64,000 bases of DNA from Siphonodentalium dalli (GCA_032622095.1 CP136064.1:257651863-257715862); one strand, 5' to 3'; positions 1 to 11,870 are shown, numbered from the stretch's first letter. Made by a program: numbers and translations. The notes: generated by a model not told the origin, from the letters alone.

Positions 1-118
1 AATCATGTTATCATCTGGAAACCAAAAGCGGACGGACGGACGACGAACGATGGATGGATGACAGACGGACGATGGATGGACAACCCATTTACATAATACA
101 ACCGTTTTTTCAAACGGG
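1..118. repeat. GACG-rich tail of a dispersed repeat
   Basis: GACGGACG and GATGGATG tracts run to about 85, followed by 'aaacgggcgtataaaaa' near 112-127. The same layout, a GACG run and then a short inverted 'gtgggggtata' box, closes the element at 4254-4868, so this is probably the 3' end of a related copy cut by the window edge. Confidence 0.5.
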
Positions 119-1001
119 CGTATAAAAAGACTATTGCAATATTTTTCGCTAGTACTGTAATACAATTTTAAGTTTACTTTCGCAAGCGCATCACCTACTG
201 ATGGATGCACAAATTTTGAATTATGATTGACACAGTGCATCAAATATGTCAAGGCTCTGCAGCCAGGAGTCGTGTTAACAAATGCAACTGCAAGTTGCTT
301 ACTGTAGATTAATTACACGTATCAGGAAGTAGTTTGAATAATGTTTCCACTAACCCCATGGAATGTATCGAAAGATTTGATAAATCAATAAAAGGACAGT
401 TCACTTCATGGCATGTAACGTGAACGTGTATAAAACATACTTTATGTGTCATTTCTTTTAGGTTATGAGGTGAATTGAGTTATAATGCAGAGAAATGAAC
501 TGTGTTTCATTGAATATTCAGGGATTCAAACAAGCTGAATCATTCACCGTTATACTCAAATCTCCGAATATCCATTGTACCTTTATTTCCTAACCCTAAA
601 GTAATAACTGTTAGAATATCAAACCTTGATAAGGTAAAGTAACTTCCATGATCAATCAGCACAATTTTCTATTATCGCTAAACAGATTTTCAATTAAAAA
701 AATACATGTATATATTGCCTTGGGTCTGTTATAAAAATATTCCAAAGTAAGCAAATGGCTAATCATTTTTTGAAAATTGATGTGACTTCTGCAGCATGGA
801 CAATTCGATTGTCATGATCAAAGGAAAGGACTAAAGTCCTTTGAAGTGGGTTCATGATAAACCATATAAAAGTCAGTAAAACAACTACATGTACATGTAT
901 CATCAACAAGAACATGAAAAAAAGAGATTGACTTTGTTGAGCTTGTTCTTATCTTCATTATTAATAATCCAATAATGAGATTTTACATGTCAAAACCATG
1001 T
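119..1001. other. Intronic stretch, nothing recognised
   Basis: AT-rich sequence downstream of SLC12A9-like exon 2 in the sense of the gene. No exon with usable splice sites and no clear repeat was found. Confidence 0.5.
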
Positions 1002-1401
1002 TTAACCCTTTACCCAACAAACCTGCCAAAAACGGCCAAATAAAGCTGCAACAGCCTAAATTATCTTCGGTCTGTCTCAATAAAACCATACAAATATGGA
1101 TATCATTGGAACCGGCTCATTGACCACATTGTGATGGTTACAGTTATGCCCTGTGCCAATGCATTCTCTTATATATGCGAGTCGACCATAGGTCGCCTCG
1201 CATATATAAGAGAATGCATTGGCCTAAAAAAAATCTTTTTTTAACACTTTTTACCATTTTTTCTTACATTCTTTAACAATTTTATAATTTTTAATGTGTT
1301 AAGCCAATGCATTCTCTTATATATGCGAGGCGACCTATGGTCGACTCGCATATATAAGAGAATGCATTGGCACAGGGCCGTTCTGTTGGGTAAAGGGTTA
1401 A
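1002..1401. mobile_element. piggyBac-type MITE with two internal hairpins
   Basis: TTAA at 1002-1005 and 1398-1401 flank matching 14-bp terminal inverted repeats that begin CCCTTTACCCAACA (1006-1019 and the complement of 1384-1397). A TTAA target with TIRs starting CCC is the piggyBac signature. Inside are two near-perfect palindromes, 1156-1222 and 1304-1370, each with 26-bp arms; the two are inverted copies of each other, about 80 bp apart. There is no coding capacity, so the element is non-autonomous. Confidence 0.75.
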
Positions 1402-1830
1402 TGTGCAAAGATTACTGTTACATTGGAATTACTGATAAAAGTCCAAATAATAGTTCAATAAGATACAAAAGAGAAATCAAAACTTGATGGTAAACAATGA
1501 AAAAGGGCAAAGGATTGAGAAATACTCAGAAATCATATTCAGACTAAAATATTTTAACTTACTACATGTTGAGTGATGTTCCTTCACAAATCACTGTAAC
1601 AGTGATGTTTACATAACAATGGTTTCAACACATGAAATTTTGTTATCGGAGAACTAGCAGTACCGGTAATGAATATAAGATAAAAGTTTATCTATTCAGT
1701 ATTCACTTCATGTTTTTTTGGTGATGTTTTAACAGATTTTCATATTTTTTGCACATTTATCCACTGCGGGTACCTTGGGTCCCTTTAACCAGTATACATG
1801 TAATTCATTCAAGTCAAGAGTAAAGGATAC
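1402..1830. other. Intronic stretch next to exon 2, nothing recognised
   Basis: Sits downstream of the exon 2 donor in the sense of the gene. No second element or exon could be supported. Confidence 0.5.
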
Positions 1831-1965
1831 AGTAAGCTCCGCCCCCTTCGATGGCACCATTGGTGGAGATTGCTGCTATGGATAACACTGTCAATGATAA
1901 TAAAATGTAGGCAAGAAACAGCTGGCTGATTGTCAGTAAAATTCCTGATTGGCCGAGAACAAAAC
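1831..1965 (-). CDS. SLC12A9: SLC12A9-like transporter, coding exon 2 (TM1 end to TM3 start)
   Basis: Second coding exon, 135 nt, phase 1 at both ends. The acceptor is a T-rich tract ending TTTTTGCAG (AG at 1967-1966). The donor is T|GTATCC (GT at 1830-1829), a weaker but usable site. With the G left over from exon 1 the joint reads RAG-FVLGQSGILL. The exon then encodes LFLAYILLSLTVLS and ends in STNGAIEGGGAY. That last stretch is the highly conserved (S/T)NGxxxGGGAY signature of SLC12 transporters and is the best evidence for the family. SLC12A9 is favoured over NKCC/KCC because of the FV-GxxG spacing after TM1 and the LTVLS run. I found no further exon between 1 and 1830, so the gene continues past the left edge. 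The reading frame has no lesion in either exon. Confidence 0.88.
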
Positions 1966-2305
1966 CTGCAAAAATAAAACATTGATAACCATCGTAAAGA
2001 TGTTGACAAAAGAAATTCATGCTTTGGTCAAATACAGATATGCTCATTCATGTAACAATTTGTATATATAGGTTATTTATATAATGTTGGCTATTCGGAA
2101 TATTTGTGAGACAAATTGATAATTGTATCCAAATGTAATGTTCATACACATGTACCAGTACATGTACAGGTATGCCTATCATATAAGACATTGAATCTAA
2201 CATACAACTGTGCAAGAAATACTTGTTGTAGTTACATCATTTCCATGGTATTATCTTTACCTGAGACATTATCGTCGAATACAATGTCCGAATACATGAG
2301 TACAT

Positions 2306-2530
2306 GTACAGTAATGCCCTATAGCTAAGTAATCGACCTCTTAACCAAAGCAGAATTATGGGTAACTTTTCAGGATTTAGTCGGAAATATGGCTAGTTGC
2401 CATTCATCGGAAAGCTCTCGGCGAGAGCTTTCCGATGAATGGCAACAAGCCATATTTCCGACTAAATCCTGAAAAGTTACCCATAATTCTGCTGTGGTTA
2501 AGAGGTCGATTAATTAGAGCATTACTGTAT
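2306..2530. mobile_element. Palindromic mariner-type MITE, copy 1
   Basis: Starts TA-CAGTAATGCCCTA and ends GAGCATTACTG-TA, so the TIR begins CAGT and the ends fit a TA target, as in Tc1/mariner elements. The two arms, about 100 bp each, are almost perfectly complementary around the centre 'ctctcggcgagag' near 2421. A 4-bp insert (atag) follows the left TIR. No coding capacity. Confidence 0.72.
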
Positions 2531-2984
2531 GTATGATTTAAGTGGAAATATGGACCGTGATTATTTTGATATTTCGGTTTGATGTGGTGTGCATTACAAT
2601 ATATACATGCATGGATAAAATCCATAAATGTATAAGTTAGAAACCTACATACAGATCGATAAGTTTTGAAGAGCATTGAAGGGCAGAGTTTTGGGTTGTG
2701 TACATACTACATCTGTGCATAGAGGAAATATGTTATGAGATTATGGCCAGGTTCAGTTACAGGCATGTGGGATGTTTAGATATTTGGAAAAGTCACATCA
2801 TTTGGCAAACATAGCTGTTAGCAAATGTAGGCCCATCATATAGCAATGCATTTATAACAAAAGCACACCATTGCGGTGTGGCATAATATGCCCGTTTCTG
2901 GAGTAGAGTGGAGCAAGGTTTAATTCATTTGTTTGAAACCTTTGACTTAAGATGAAATAAAAACAAAAATAAAACACATTAATC

Positions 2985-3200
2985 TGGAAACCGCATATCA
3001 GGTAAAATCTAAGTAAAAAAAGGGGCATAACTCAGTCAAAATCATGCGGATGAAACCCATATTCGAACTTGATCTGTATTTTGGGGTGGTAAACTAATTT
3101 ACCAAATTTGGTTCATTTCACTTGATTAAATCTAAAGTTATCATCCGAAAACCGAAAATCAGGTAAAATCTAAGTCGAAAAAGGGGCATAACTCAGTTAA
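2985..3200. repeat. Dispersed 'ggggcataactc' repeat
   Basis: Two tandem, diverged copies of a block containing 'caggtaaaatctaagt' and 'aaggggcataactcagt' (near 3000 and 3156). Similar blocks recur at 3940-5060 and 7600-8220. Confidence 0.5.
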
Positions 3201-3233
3201 AATCACGGTCCATATTTCCACTTAAATCATACA

Positions 3234-3450
3234 TACAGTAATGCTCTAATTAATCGACCTCTTAACCACAGCAGAATTATGGGTAACTTTTCAGGATTTA
3301 GTCGGAAATATGGCTAGTTGCCATTCATCGGAAAGCTCTCGGCGAGAGCTTTCCGATGAATGGCAACAAGCCATATTTCCGACTAAATCCTGAAAAGTTA
3401 CCCATAATTCTGCTTTGGTTAAGAGGTCGATTACTTAGGGCATTACTGTA
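3234..3450. mobile_element. Palindromic mariner-type MITE, copy 2 (inverted relative to copy 1)
   Basis: Full-length palindrome with the same arms and centre as the copy at 2306-2530, but in the opposite orientation. The arm-specific difference (accaaagcag versus accacagcag) is preserved in mirror order. About 32 bp of outside sequence at 3201-3233 also matches, inverted, the flank at 2531-2561. Confidence 0.72.
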
Positions 3451-3679
3451 CCTACCATTTTCCAATGTTTGAAAACTTGGGATGGGAGAATAGATTCAGT
3501 ATAGAAAGGGTTACAAGCAGTGGATAAACTAAAACCTTTTACATGCACATCACGATAATGTCCCCTTCATTATTCTGCCTCATGAGCATACTAAATATCA
3601 TTCAAACATGACCTACAATGGCTGACATACAAAGATCAAAGTTCACTTTTACCATTTTTTACCAACGGATTGTCCCAGT

Positions 3680-3786
3680 TACAGTAATGCCCTAATTAAT
3701 CGACTCCTTAACCACAGCAGAATTATGGGTAATTTTTGAGGATTTAGTCGGATATATGGCTTGTTGCCATTAATTGGAAAGATCTC
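3680..3786 (+). mobile_element. Mariner-type MITE, single arm
   Basis: Begins TACAGTAATGCCCTAATTAA and follows the left arm of the family through 'ggaaagatctcg'. The second arm is missing and is replaced by a CA-rich microsatellite. Confidence 0.6.
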
Positions 3787-3830
3787 GCACACACTCAAAC
3801 CCCACACACACGCACACACACACACACGGA
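3787..3830. repeat. CA-rich microsatellite
   Basis: Imperfect (CA)n tract with interspersed CG and CC steps, abutting the broken MITE arm. Confidence 0.7.
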
Positions 3831-3939
3831 TGACGGATACCAAGCCATATTGCAATAGCTCAAACTTTCCAAGTAAAGTTGAGCTAAAAATGAATGTAAT
3901 TGCATGGTTGACAATTGTTCAAGGTTTTCGCACTAATGG

Positions 3940-5060
3940 TCATAAAAATTGATAAAATTGCTAAAAATAGACAAAATAAGGGCCGTAACTCAGGTAAAAA
4001 GAATTGGAGAAATCTGGTTTTCAACTTCATATACCAAATATGGATGAAATCAGTTGACATTTGTTTGAGTTATCACATGTAACATGTAACATTTCCTAAA
4101 ATTGTTAAAAAATTGACAAACTAAAATGGTTGTAACTCAGGTAGAAAGAATCAGACAAATCTGGTTTTCAAACTGGTTTTGAGATATTTTTGTAAAGGAT
4201 CCATATATCAAATATGAATGAAATTGGTTGATGTTTGTTCAAGTTAACGGACATAAAAACAAGAGGTGTGCACTCGAGTGCTAGCATACCCCCACCGTGG
4301 CAAATTCAACCCGCATTATCCGTAAACTCAACCAAAAAGATTTTTAACTTTAAAGAAAAATTCGGACTAATAATATCGATATGGTGTCACAAGAAGCTTG
4401 TACAGAAAACATTATTCAAATCGGTTCATATTTGTTAAAGTTATTAAGTCAGACAGAATTTTCTAAGTCAAAATAAGTCGAAAATGAGGTGTAATATTAC
4501 GAAAAACAGTCTGAGCCAATCCCTAGCCGCATCATGTAGAGAGGGTATTGTGAGAAGCATGTATACCAAAAATTATTGAATTCGGTTCATATTTGTTAAA
4601 GTTATTAAGTCGGAAAGAATTTTCTAAGTCGAAAAAGATGCGTAACTTGAAAAAAAAAAGTCGGACCGAACCGCAATTAGCGTCATGCGGAGAGACCGTC
4701 CTAAGGAGATTGCATAAAAAAATTATTGAAATCGGTTCATAGTTGTTCGAGTTATGAGGTCGGATGGACGGACGGACGGACGGACGGACAAACGGACGGA
4801 GAAAGCGTGACGGACGGACGGACGCAGTCAATCCAGTATACCCCCCATTTTCTTCGAAAGTGGGGGTATAAAAATTGCTAAAAAATACATGTAGACAAAC
4901 TAAGGGCTGTAACTCAGGTAAAAGAAATCGACCATAACTAATTTTCTAACACAATCGAGATATTGTTGTGAAATATCCATATACCAAGTATCAATGAAAT
5001 TGGTTGACGTTTATTCAAGTTATCGCACTAACAGACATCAAATTTCTATAAATAGAAACA
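3940..5060. repeat. Tandem copies of a roughly 160-bp dispersed repeat, split by an insertion
   Basis: Successive blocks carry 'gtaactcaggta' (near 3972, 4131 and 4908), a 'aaatctggtttt' type stretch, 'ataccaaatatg' and 'gaaattggttga'. When 4254-4868 is removed the blocks become regularly spaced. Confidence 0.55.
4254..4868 (+). mobile_element. Nested dispersed element, 'acaagagg' start and GACG-rich tail
   Basis: Inserted in the A-run of 'cataaaaattgctaaaa'; a comparable uninterrupted site is present near 3950. It starts 'caagaggtgtgcactcgag', contains about three internal repeats (tcggttcata at 4421, 4582 and 4732), then a (GACG)n run, and ends in a small hairpin of 'tatacccccc' and 'gtgggggtata'. 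The class is unknown. An 'acaagagg' start is common in bivalve repeats, from memory. Confidence 0.5.
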
Positions 5061-5530
5061 AGTGGCATAACTCTGATTAGGAAAGTCAGGGCTGACCCAA
5101 TTTTCTGTGCACAGCTGTCTCGCATGACAATTAACTCACGTCAGAAAAATTGTCAGAATCCATCAATAAACAGCTATTTTATATTTAGGTTTGTTGCCAT
5201 CGACCACACGCCAACAATCCCTCACCAAACCACAAGGTGAGTTTTGATAAAAACTTGACTTAAAAAATGCACAGTCCCACATCAAGGATTCTTACTTCCA
5301 ACCACAGAGTCATCAAAGCCATTTGTATATTGGAAATCAATAGTGGTTAATCTACCCAACTGTGTTTTCTTCAGGCCCTGATACCAATCAGACATGTGGC
5401 ACAGTAAATAGATCAAATGCTTCATTATAAGATAAAACAAGACAACATGTGGTTTATACAAGGGAGGAGATGAAAGCCAATATGATGATCTCATTGTCAA
5501 CTTGTCCATACCTTGTGATCAAGTCTGAGT
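5061..5530. other. Intronic stretch, nothing recognised
   Basis: Only weak similarity to the 'ggcataactct' repeat at its left end; otherwise unique-looking sequence. Confidence 0.45.
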
Positions 5531-7215
5531 TAAGTGTGCCTGTCATTTGCAGAATGAGGTCCCCAGAGGGTGAATTTAGTGATGCTATCCCACACTAGCA
5601 GGATAGCATCACTAAATTCACCCTCTGGGGACCTCATTCTGCTATGCCTCATCTTCTCTGGAAATATTCTTTATTATAAAATTTCTATTTAGTTTACACT
5701 GGTGTAAAAGTTTTCCATAGGCCTCAGTGCTAACGTTTTAGCCTATACTGTCTGATACTGTTGGCAATATAAATTTTGGGTCCAAAATTTTCTTTAAATC
5801 TGAAAAATTGACATTTGGGGAAACTTTTTACGCAAAAACATCATGTCCGTCTAGCAGGGAATTCGCCTTTAAATCTTGTATTTTCGTAACTAGTGTCAGA
5901 ACCACATAAGAAATAATACTGTCATATTTTAGACCATACCAAAAAATTCAAACTTCACTAAAAAGGGTTAATTTCTGTGCTAGTGGCTATTTTACCTATG
6001 GGAAATCATAGGGAAGAGGTGTGATGATTTTTTTTATGCAAAAAGCACGCAAGGCCATTGACCAATCAGGGCCCAGTATCTATTTTATTCTCTCCTATAT
6101 ATTCTTCCCGCATCCACTAGATGTCACTCCGGACCCTATTTACACCAGTGTAACCTGTAGAAACTTCTTCACATTCTATTTCTTTTTTAATTTAGTTTCT
6201 CTATATCCTAAATTTGGCAGATGACACATTGCATAATCGAGGTTCCCAATGGGTGTACATCACAATATTCACCATTTTGGAACTTCAATCTGAGTCTTTG
6301 TCTCCCACAGCAGATGAGGTCATGCAAAATGAGGTTCCCAGAGGGTGACTTTAGTGATGCTAGCCCGCAATGCAGGATAGCATCACTAAATTCACCCTCT
6401 GGGGACTTCATTCTGACAATGACAGGCACACTATATAAACTCAGGCTTGTTTGTGATGTCAGTGTCTGTCTGTTTATGACACCCATCAAAGCCTGGAAAT
6501 GAACGTGAAATGATTTGCAGAATGATGTCCCCAGAGGGTGAATTTAGAGAGGCAATCCCGCACAGCGAGCTAGCATCACCAAATTCACCGACCTCATTCT
6601 GTTTAGGCCTCATCTTCTGAGAAGTATCTATAGTCTCAAATTAACATTGTTTTTAGTTACCTTTTCCCTTCTGTTCAGTTTCTTTTTCCCCTAATTTGCA
6701 GTATTCTAAGATAAAATGCATAATCGAGGTGACCAACTAAATTTAACTGGGAAACTTCAATCTGATCCTAGGTCTCCCATAGCAGTTGAGGCCTAAGCAG
6801 AATGAGGTTCCCCGAGGGTGAATTTGGTGATGCTAGCAAGCTGTGCGGGCTATTGTTTACCAAATTCATCATCTGGGAACCTGATTCTGCTTATAGGCCT
6901 CAACCACTATGGGAGTCCTAGGATCAGATTGAAGTTCCCCATTTGAAGTTGGTGATGTTCACCCATTAGTCACCTCGATTATGCAATTTATCTTCGGCAA
7001 ATTAGGGGATATAGAAACTGAACAGAAGGGGAAAAGTTACTAGAAATAGACTACAGATACATGTACTTCCTGATGAGGACTAATCAGAATGAAGTCCCCA
7101 GAGGGTGAATTTGGTGATGCTAACACCCTGTGCTGTGTGGAATACATGTAGTTTCATTAATTCACCCTCTGGGCACCTCATTCTGCAAATGTCAGACACA
7201 CTATATCCAGACTTG
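5531..7215. mobile_element. Cluster of foldback (hairpin) elements
   Basis: Five hairpins share an arm reading 'gcagaatgaggt', 'ccccagaggg' and 'tgaattt': 5549-5642, 6324-6415, 6517-6602, 6797-6890 and 7084-7186. The outer ends of the cluster are inverted copies of each other (gtgtgcctgtcatttgcag at left, tgcaaatgtcagacacac at right). The first hairpin has perfect 42-bp arms and a 10-base loop. No coding capacity was seen. Confidence 0.6.
6600..7085. repeat. Large nested palindrome inside the foldback cluster
   Basis: The hairpin at 6797-6890 sits at the centre of a longer inverted repeat: 'cccttctgttcagtttc', 'cctaatttgc', 'gcataatcgaggtgac' and 'cttcaatctgatcctagg' on the left all recur inverted on the right, to about 7085. 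The arms are imperfect and about 200 bp long. Confidence 0.6.
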
Positions 7216-7599
7216 TACTTAGGACAATACAGTATATAAATTAGCACTAATAAACACAAAACCAGTATAAATCTGAGTGCAGGCCCATGCAGTGCAGTAC
7301 AGATGGAAGACAGTAACTAATAGATGATTCACCCAAGCTCATAATTATGTCACACGATGAAACGGATATGTGAACTCAGATCAGCTGATCGCAATACTGT
7401 ATATTACAGGCAGCTCATCAAATGTCAATAATGACGTCAGGAGATCTCTATTCTCGTACATTGCTACTTGCAATTACATGAATATACATTTAACCACTTT
7501 AGTGCAAGGGATGATAATCGCGAAACAGATGGGTATTAACCCTCTCTTTGGTGAAGCGTCTCAATTATAAAAATAAACATCTGAATCAGCTAGGTCTTC
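7216..7599. other. Intronic stretch, nothing recognised
   Basis: No repeat or exon supported. Confidence 0.4.
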
Positions 7600-8220
7600 A
7601 AATTTCTCCAAAACGCTAACAACCAAAATACGGAAATGAGTCCAAATAAAAGGTCGCTGACCAAAATGTCCCCTGATGAAGGTGGCAAGTTTGAACGATG
7701 TATTAGTTTCAAATCCCTATACTACAAAATGTAAGAGATATTGATTCACCAATATGATACAAAGTGCATAGTCACTAAATATGTTGCACATCTTGAATGT
7801 GTCGAGAAAGGGTCAATAACTCTAAAATAAAAAAACATAAAATATTTCTACGTTGAAAAATGGCAATAAATCCACCAAAATGAATCCGACTGAACTCAAA
7901 ATCGCAGGTGTGCAGGCACCCATGCTGGCTGACATACATGTATGTGCCACGTTTTAAAAAAAATTGACAATATACAGGCTCGGACAAAAGATGCGTCCCA
8001 GGATGTACGATTCTAAGTCGAAAAGGGAAATAACTCTGCCAAAATGAGTCCGACCGAACTCAAATAGCAGGTGCGCAGATTCCCATGCTGGTTGATATAT
8101 GTGCCAAGTTTGAAAAATTGACCAGAAAATGACAGAATACAGACTCGGACAAAGTTCGAATGGAGCACGTCCGCACACACACACACTGTCACACAGACGG
8201 ACGAGGGTCATTACTATAGT
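7600..8220. repeat. Dispersed repeat of the 'cataactc' style with a GACG/CACA tail
   Basis: Contains two diverged tandem blocks ('ccaaaatgaatccgactgaactcaaaatcgcaggtg' type, near 7876 and 8040, each followed by 'cccatgctgg'), then a (CA)n tract near 8170 and 'cagacggacgag' at about 8197. Confidence 0.45.
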
Positions 8221-8609
8221 ACTCCAACGGAATGTCGGGGGACAAATAAACATATCAATGCACTTTTTGTCACCGAACACTCGCGTTCATGATAAACGTT
8301 CATATTTATAATAGTTTATACTTGTAATTAGCAAGAAATTGGCCATACTTGGAAAATGAAACTAACAGCAAATTATAAATGTCAGGAAAGTCTGCCCAGA
8401 TACAAGTATTTAGGTTTTTATTTCCAGGTCTAATAATCAAAATTTTCTAACACCAAACCGATCATGGTTGGGTCCATTCTCATGTGGCCAAATTCAACTA
8501 ATCAAAAGGCCTGATTGCAATAGTCTATTAATCATCTGGAGGGATTCAGGAATACAATGTATATTAAGCAGACAACAAAGGGACAATATAATTGCATAAG
8601 GATTCCTAT
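8221..8609. other. Intronic stretch, nothing recognised
   Basis: No repeat or exon supported. Confidence 0.4.
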
Positions 8610-8774
8610 TCATTGGGAGCAAGCCTTGAAATAGGGTGTCTGTCATTTGCAGAATCAGAGGTCCCCAGAGGGTGAATTTAGTGATGCTACCCCGCATAGC
8701 GGGCTAGCATCAACAAATTCACCCTCTGTGAACCTCATTCTGCTGAGGTGTAAGCAGAATGAGGTCCCCAGAGG
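8610..8774. mobile_element. Foldback element, partial
   Basis: One complete hairpin (8649-8753) of the foldback family, then the start of a second (gcagaatgaggtccccagag, from 8756) broken after 20 bases by the half MITE at 8775. The left end shows the family's outer sequence 'ccttgaaatagggtgtctg'. Confidence 0.55.
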
Positions 8775-8881
8775 GAGAGCTTTCCGATGAATGGCAACAA
8801 GCCATATTTCCGACTAAATCCTGAAAAGTTACCCATAAGTCTGCTGTGTTTAAGGAGTCGATTATTTAGGGCATTACTGTA
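8775..8881. mobile_element. Mariner-type MITE, right half only
   Basis: From the palindrome centre 'gagagctttccg' to the terminal GCATTACTGTA. The left arm is absent, so the break lies at the palindrome centre, as expected when a hairpin is cut or skipped. Confidence 0.6.
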
Positions 8882-10134
8882 CATTGCCGGCTCAACCTAA
8901 TTCAGTTTTTGTAGTTCCAATCCGTGCACATTTCCATTATCACTTTGTCCAACTTGAAATTAGTCAGTTGTTTCAGTGCAAATTTCTTTATAGTTTTTTA
9001 TTTATTTTGGTCTTGATGATCCCATGTTTTGGTTTTTCAATTTGGTCCAAGTTTCTGAACAATGACCAAAACATTTCACAAATTTGTGGCCAGAGTGAAC
9101 CCTGAGTAACAATGTGCAGGTACCTCTGGCTTACTGAACCATTTTGAATCAATTGTCTAAGTGCTGTCATAAGTTATCTTTTTATTCAAGAGTAGATAAC
9201 AACAGCTATTAGTAAACGGTAACTGATCAGACCAACAGAAAGTTAACATTTGGAGAAAATGAAAAATGTTAAGTGTCACTGGATAATCTTTTAAAAGCAC
9301 TCTTGATAGTAAATAACAATATAATTTATTTCATTATCCGACACTTATTCCATTCATTAAACCATTCTAAAATTATGATATACAACGGTCATTGTATAAC
9401 AGGATTTTGTGCCAGGTGTAACCATATGTATTACTGTTGAGCAAACGTGACCTTTGACTTCCGGATTGTCATCTGTTTAGATTCTGTACGCTATTGACGA
9501 GAAATGAAGAAAAATTGGTTTCAGGTTAAAAAAGTTATGTCATTAAATTTACACCATTAGGCGACACCAATTTTTTAGTCTGGTTTACGAACATGTGGGG
9601 AGAAAAAAAGTAGATGCAGGAGGAAAAAAAATAAAAATAAAAAAAATGTCCCCCCAATTGATATCAAGTAAATCGTGGAATTTTACATAAATTTTACAAA
9701 AATTGTGAAAAAATGTTTTTGAATGAAATTCTGAACCAAACAAGAATCTCCCTTATCTGGGATTATTTCTTTACTCGGGCAAACAACGCATATATGTAAA
9801 AACAGTTACATGAAATGTCATCACAGGCCTTATAGAAGTCGCTATTACTTTCATGTCGCATTTATTGATTATGTATGTTTTATGGAGGTACATGATTGCG
9901 CACACCTACTAGTACCCTCGCTTTCTACGTATACAACTAAAAATGATTAAATAATTATTGTTTTCACATTCATACATAACTGGATGAGACCAATCTACCA
10001 GCAATAATTTAAATCCTTATTATTTCATTGTATATGGAACGAAATAATGAGGCGGTCATAATCTATATGTAGTGTATTCACAATCAGGTAATAGCATGAG
10101 ATTGAATTTAATGCTTAAGATAAACAATGAATAC
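8882..10134. other. Intronic stretch, nothing recognised
   Basis: AT-rich, with an A-rich patch at about 9600-9650. No coding exon or repeat supported. Confidence 0.4.
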
Positions 10135-10500
10135 TAGATCATGCCATGAATCTCTACTCTACTGTATCTAATGCCCGTATAGATCATATTCCACCAGTAC
10201 AAAACCTTTGAACTTTTTGAAGTTTTCACAGGGAATTTCTCCTGGGTAATTAAATTGATGTTTTTGCTATATCGGCTCACAAAGGTCAGAGAAAAGCATG
10301 CAATTTTTAGTTGGGACAGTCACTGACAGTGAAGTACATTATTAAGGAACAGATAACAACTAAGAAATATATTTCCCATGTTATTTTTCGACTTTATAAG
10401 ATAACCCCTGTCAAAACTTCAAAAAGTTCCAAGGTTTTGTATTGGTGGAATATGATCTCTACGGGTATTAGCAAGAGTAGAGATTCATAGCATGATCTAC
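10135..10500. mobile_element. Non-autonomous TIR element with roughly 100-bp inverted repeats
   Basis: The left arm (10135-10236) and right arm (10402-10500) are inverted copies with a few substitutions and one short indel; both carry 'agatcatg', 'gaatctctactc', 'gatcatattccacca' and 'ctttttgaagtttt'. The interior, about 165 bp, is unrelated. No clear target duplication was identified, so the superfamily is unassigned. Confidence 0.6.
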
Positions 10501-10794
10501 ATGTACATGAATACCAGTTCTCTCAAGGTGGTGTCATTGCCCTATACTGACCTACAATGTTCATGTATATATAAGCGCTGATAAGCTAACCCCTTATTAA
10601 TCAGTCAATGGGATGAATGATATATACTAGAAGATAAGCTTCGAGTAAAACTGTAAACATTTCCCAACAGTACATATGTACTGATTTTTTTACATTATTA
10701 CGGGCCCAGAGCCCCAATCCCTGTAAACAGCTCATGTGTGACATTAAAATGTGACCAAATTTATTATATATTTTGGAACTTCTGTCTGTCTGTG

Positions 10795-11070
10795 AATATA
10801 GACTCAAAAACTGCTCCACCGATCTGACTCGAATTTGGTTTATGTATGTAGGCCTACTTTGATCCCGGGAACAATATGGGCGGGTCCAATTTCATGGATG
10901 ACCGTGTCCTTAGCCTTGCACATTTACAGTCATATACATGTAGGCATGTTTCTGGACCTCGACCGATCCAACTCAAATTTGGTATGTAGGCCCACCGGGA
11001 AGAATATGGGTGGGTCAAATTTCATGTGCGACTGCTCATATAGGCATGTTTCTGGTCCGATCGAACAATA
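10795..11070. repeat. Dispersed repeat with an internal duplication
   Basis: Two copies of a block reading 'ccgatc', 'actcgaatttggt', 'atgtaggcc' and 'aatatgggcgggtc', at about 10818-10900 and 10960-11045. I could not assign the element type. Confidence 0.4.
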
Positions 11071-11870
11071 GTTTGTCCAGATGCTGTATATTTTGACCAT
11101 GCAAACAGAGGCGATTACAAAGAAATCCCTAAAAGCCCGGACGAAGTCGGCACATCAGCTAATTATTATATATTTTGCCAGATGTGAAAATGTTTGCTTT
11201 TTTCAAGCGGCAGTGGAACCTTCCTTCGGTCCTTTGAACACTTTGGTGGTAATTGAATATTCGCTGATCATGAGTTACATGTACGATACTTGGTTCAGAA
11301 TGACTTATTTGTAAGATGTTCAGCATAAGACTTTCTGTACTAAATACTCTGTGACAAGTAGGTATCCCTTAGAAAATGTTCAGATAATAAGTTAAAAAAA
11401 ACAACCATTTATAGGTACATTTACCAGCACATGTAATTTGTTGAACTTTTTATCTGAACATCTCACTCCAACAAATAGGACTCCACCTGCACTTCTATTA
11501 TCTGTCATCTGCTGAACACACCCTGTAACATACTATAGTAGCTGTATCACTCTTTATTATCCCTACAATCAACTCCCTTGCAATTTCATATTTCTGACTT
11601 CATAACTTGGTATGGCCTATTACAACATTGGATCTGAGCCAGTTATGAGTAATTCACGTAAGTACTGTACTGTTGAAATGATTGCATCAATATAGTCATG
11701 ATCAATAGATGTGGTAGATACTGTATATGTAAACCGGAAATAACAACTGTTACTAATCCCAATTATAGTCAGTTCTATACAATAGTTTCCCCAAGTGGAT
11801 AATTTTATACATATTAAGACTTCTGTACTGCATGTGCATGCTTTAGTCCAGCATTAGTATACAGTACATG
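11071..11870. other. Intronic stretch, nothing recognised
   Basis: No repeat or exon supported. Confidence 0.4.

Noticed and set aside
4859-4882. Helitron 3' end (hairpin followed by CTAA)
   Set aside because: The CTAA after the hairpin is also present at the uninterrupted reference site near 3960, so it is host sequence and not the element's end.
6221-6502. Pair of about 93-codon frames on both strands over the same interval
   Set aside because: They arise because a hairpin palindrome reads open on both strands; no coding signal.
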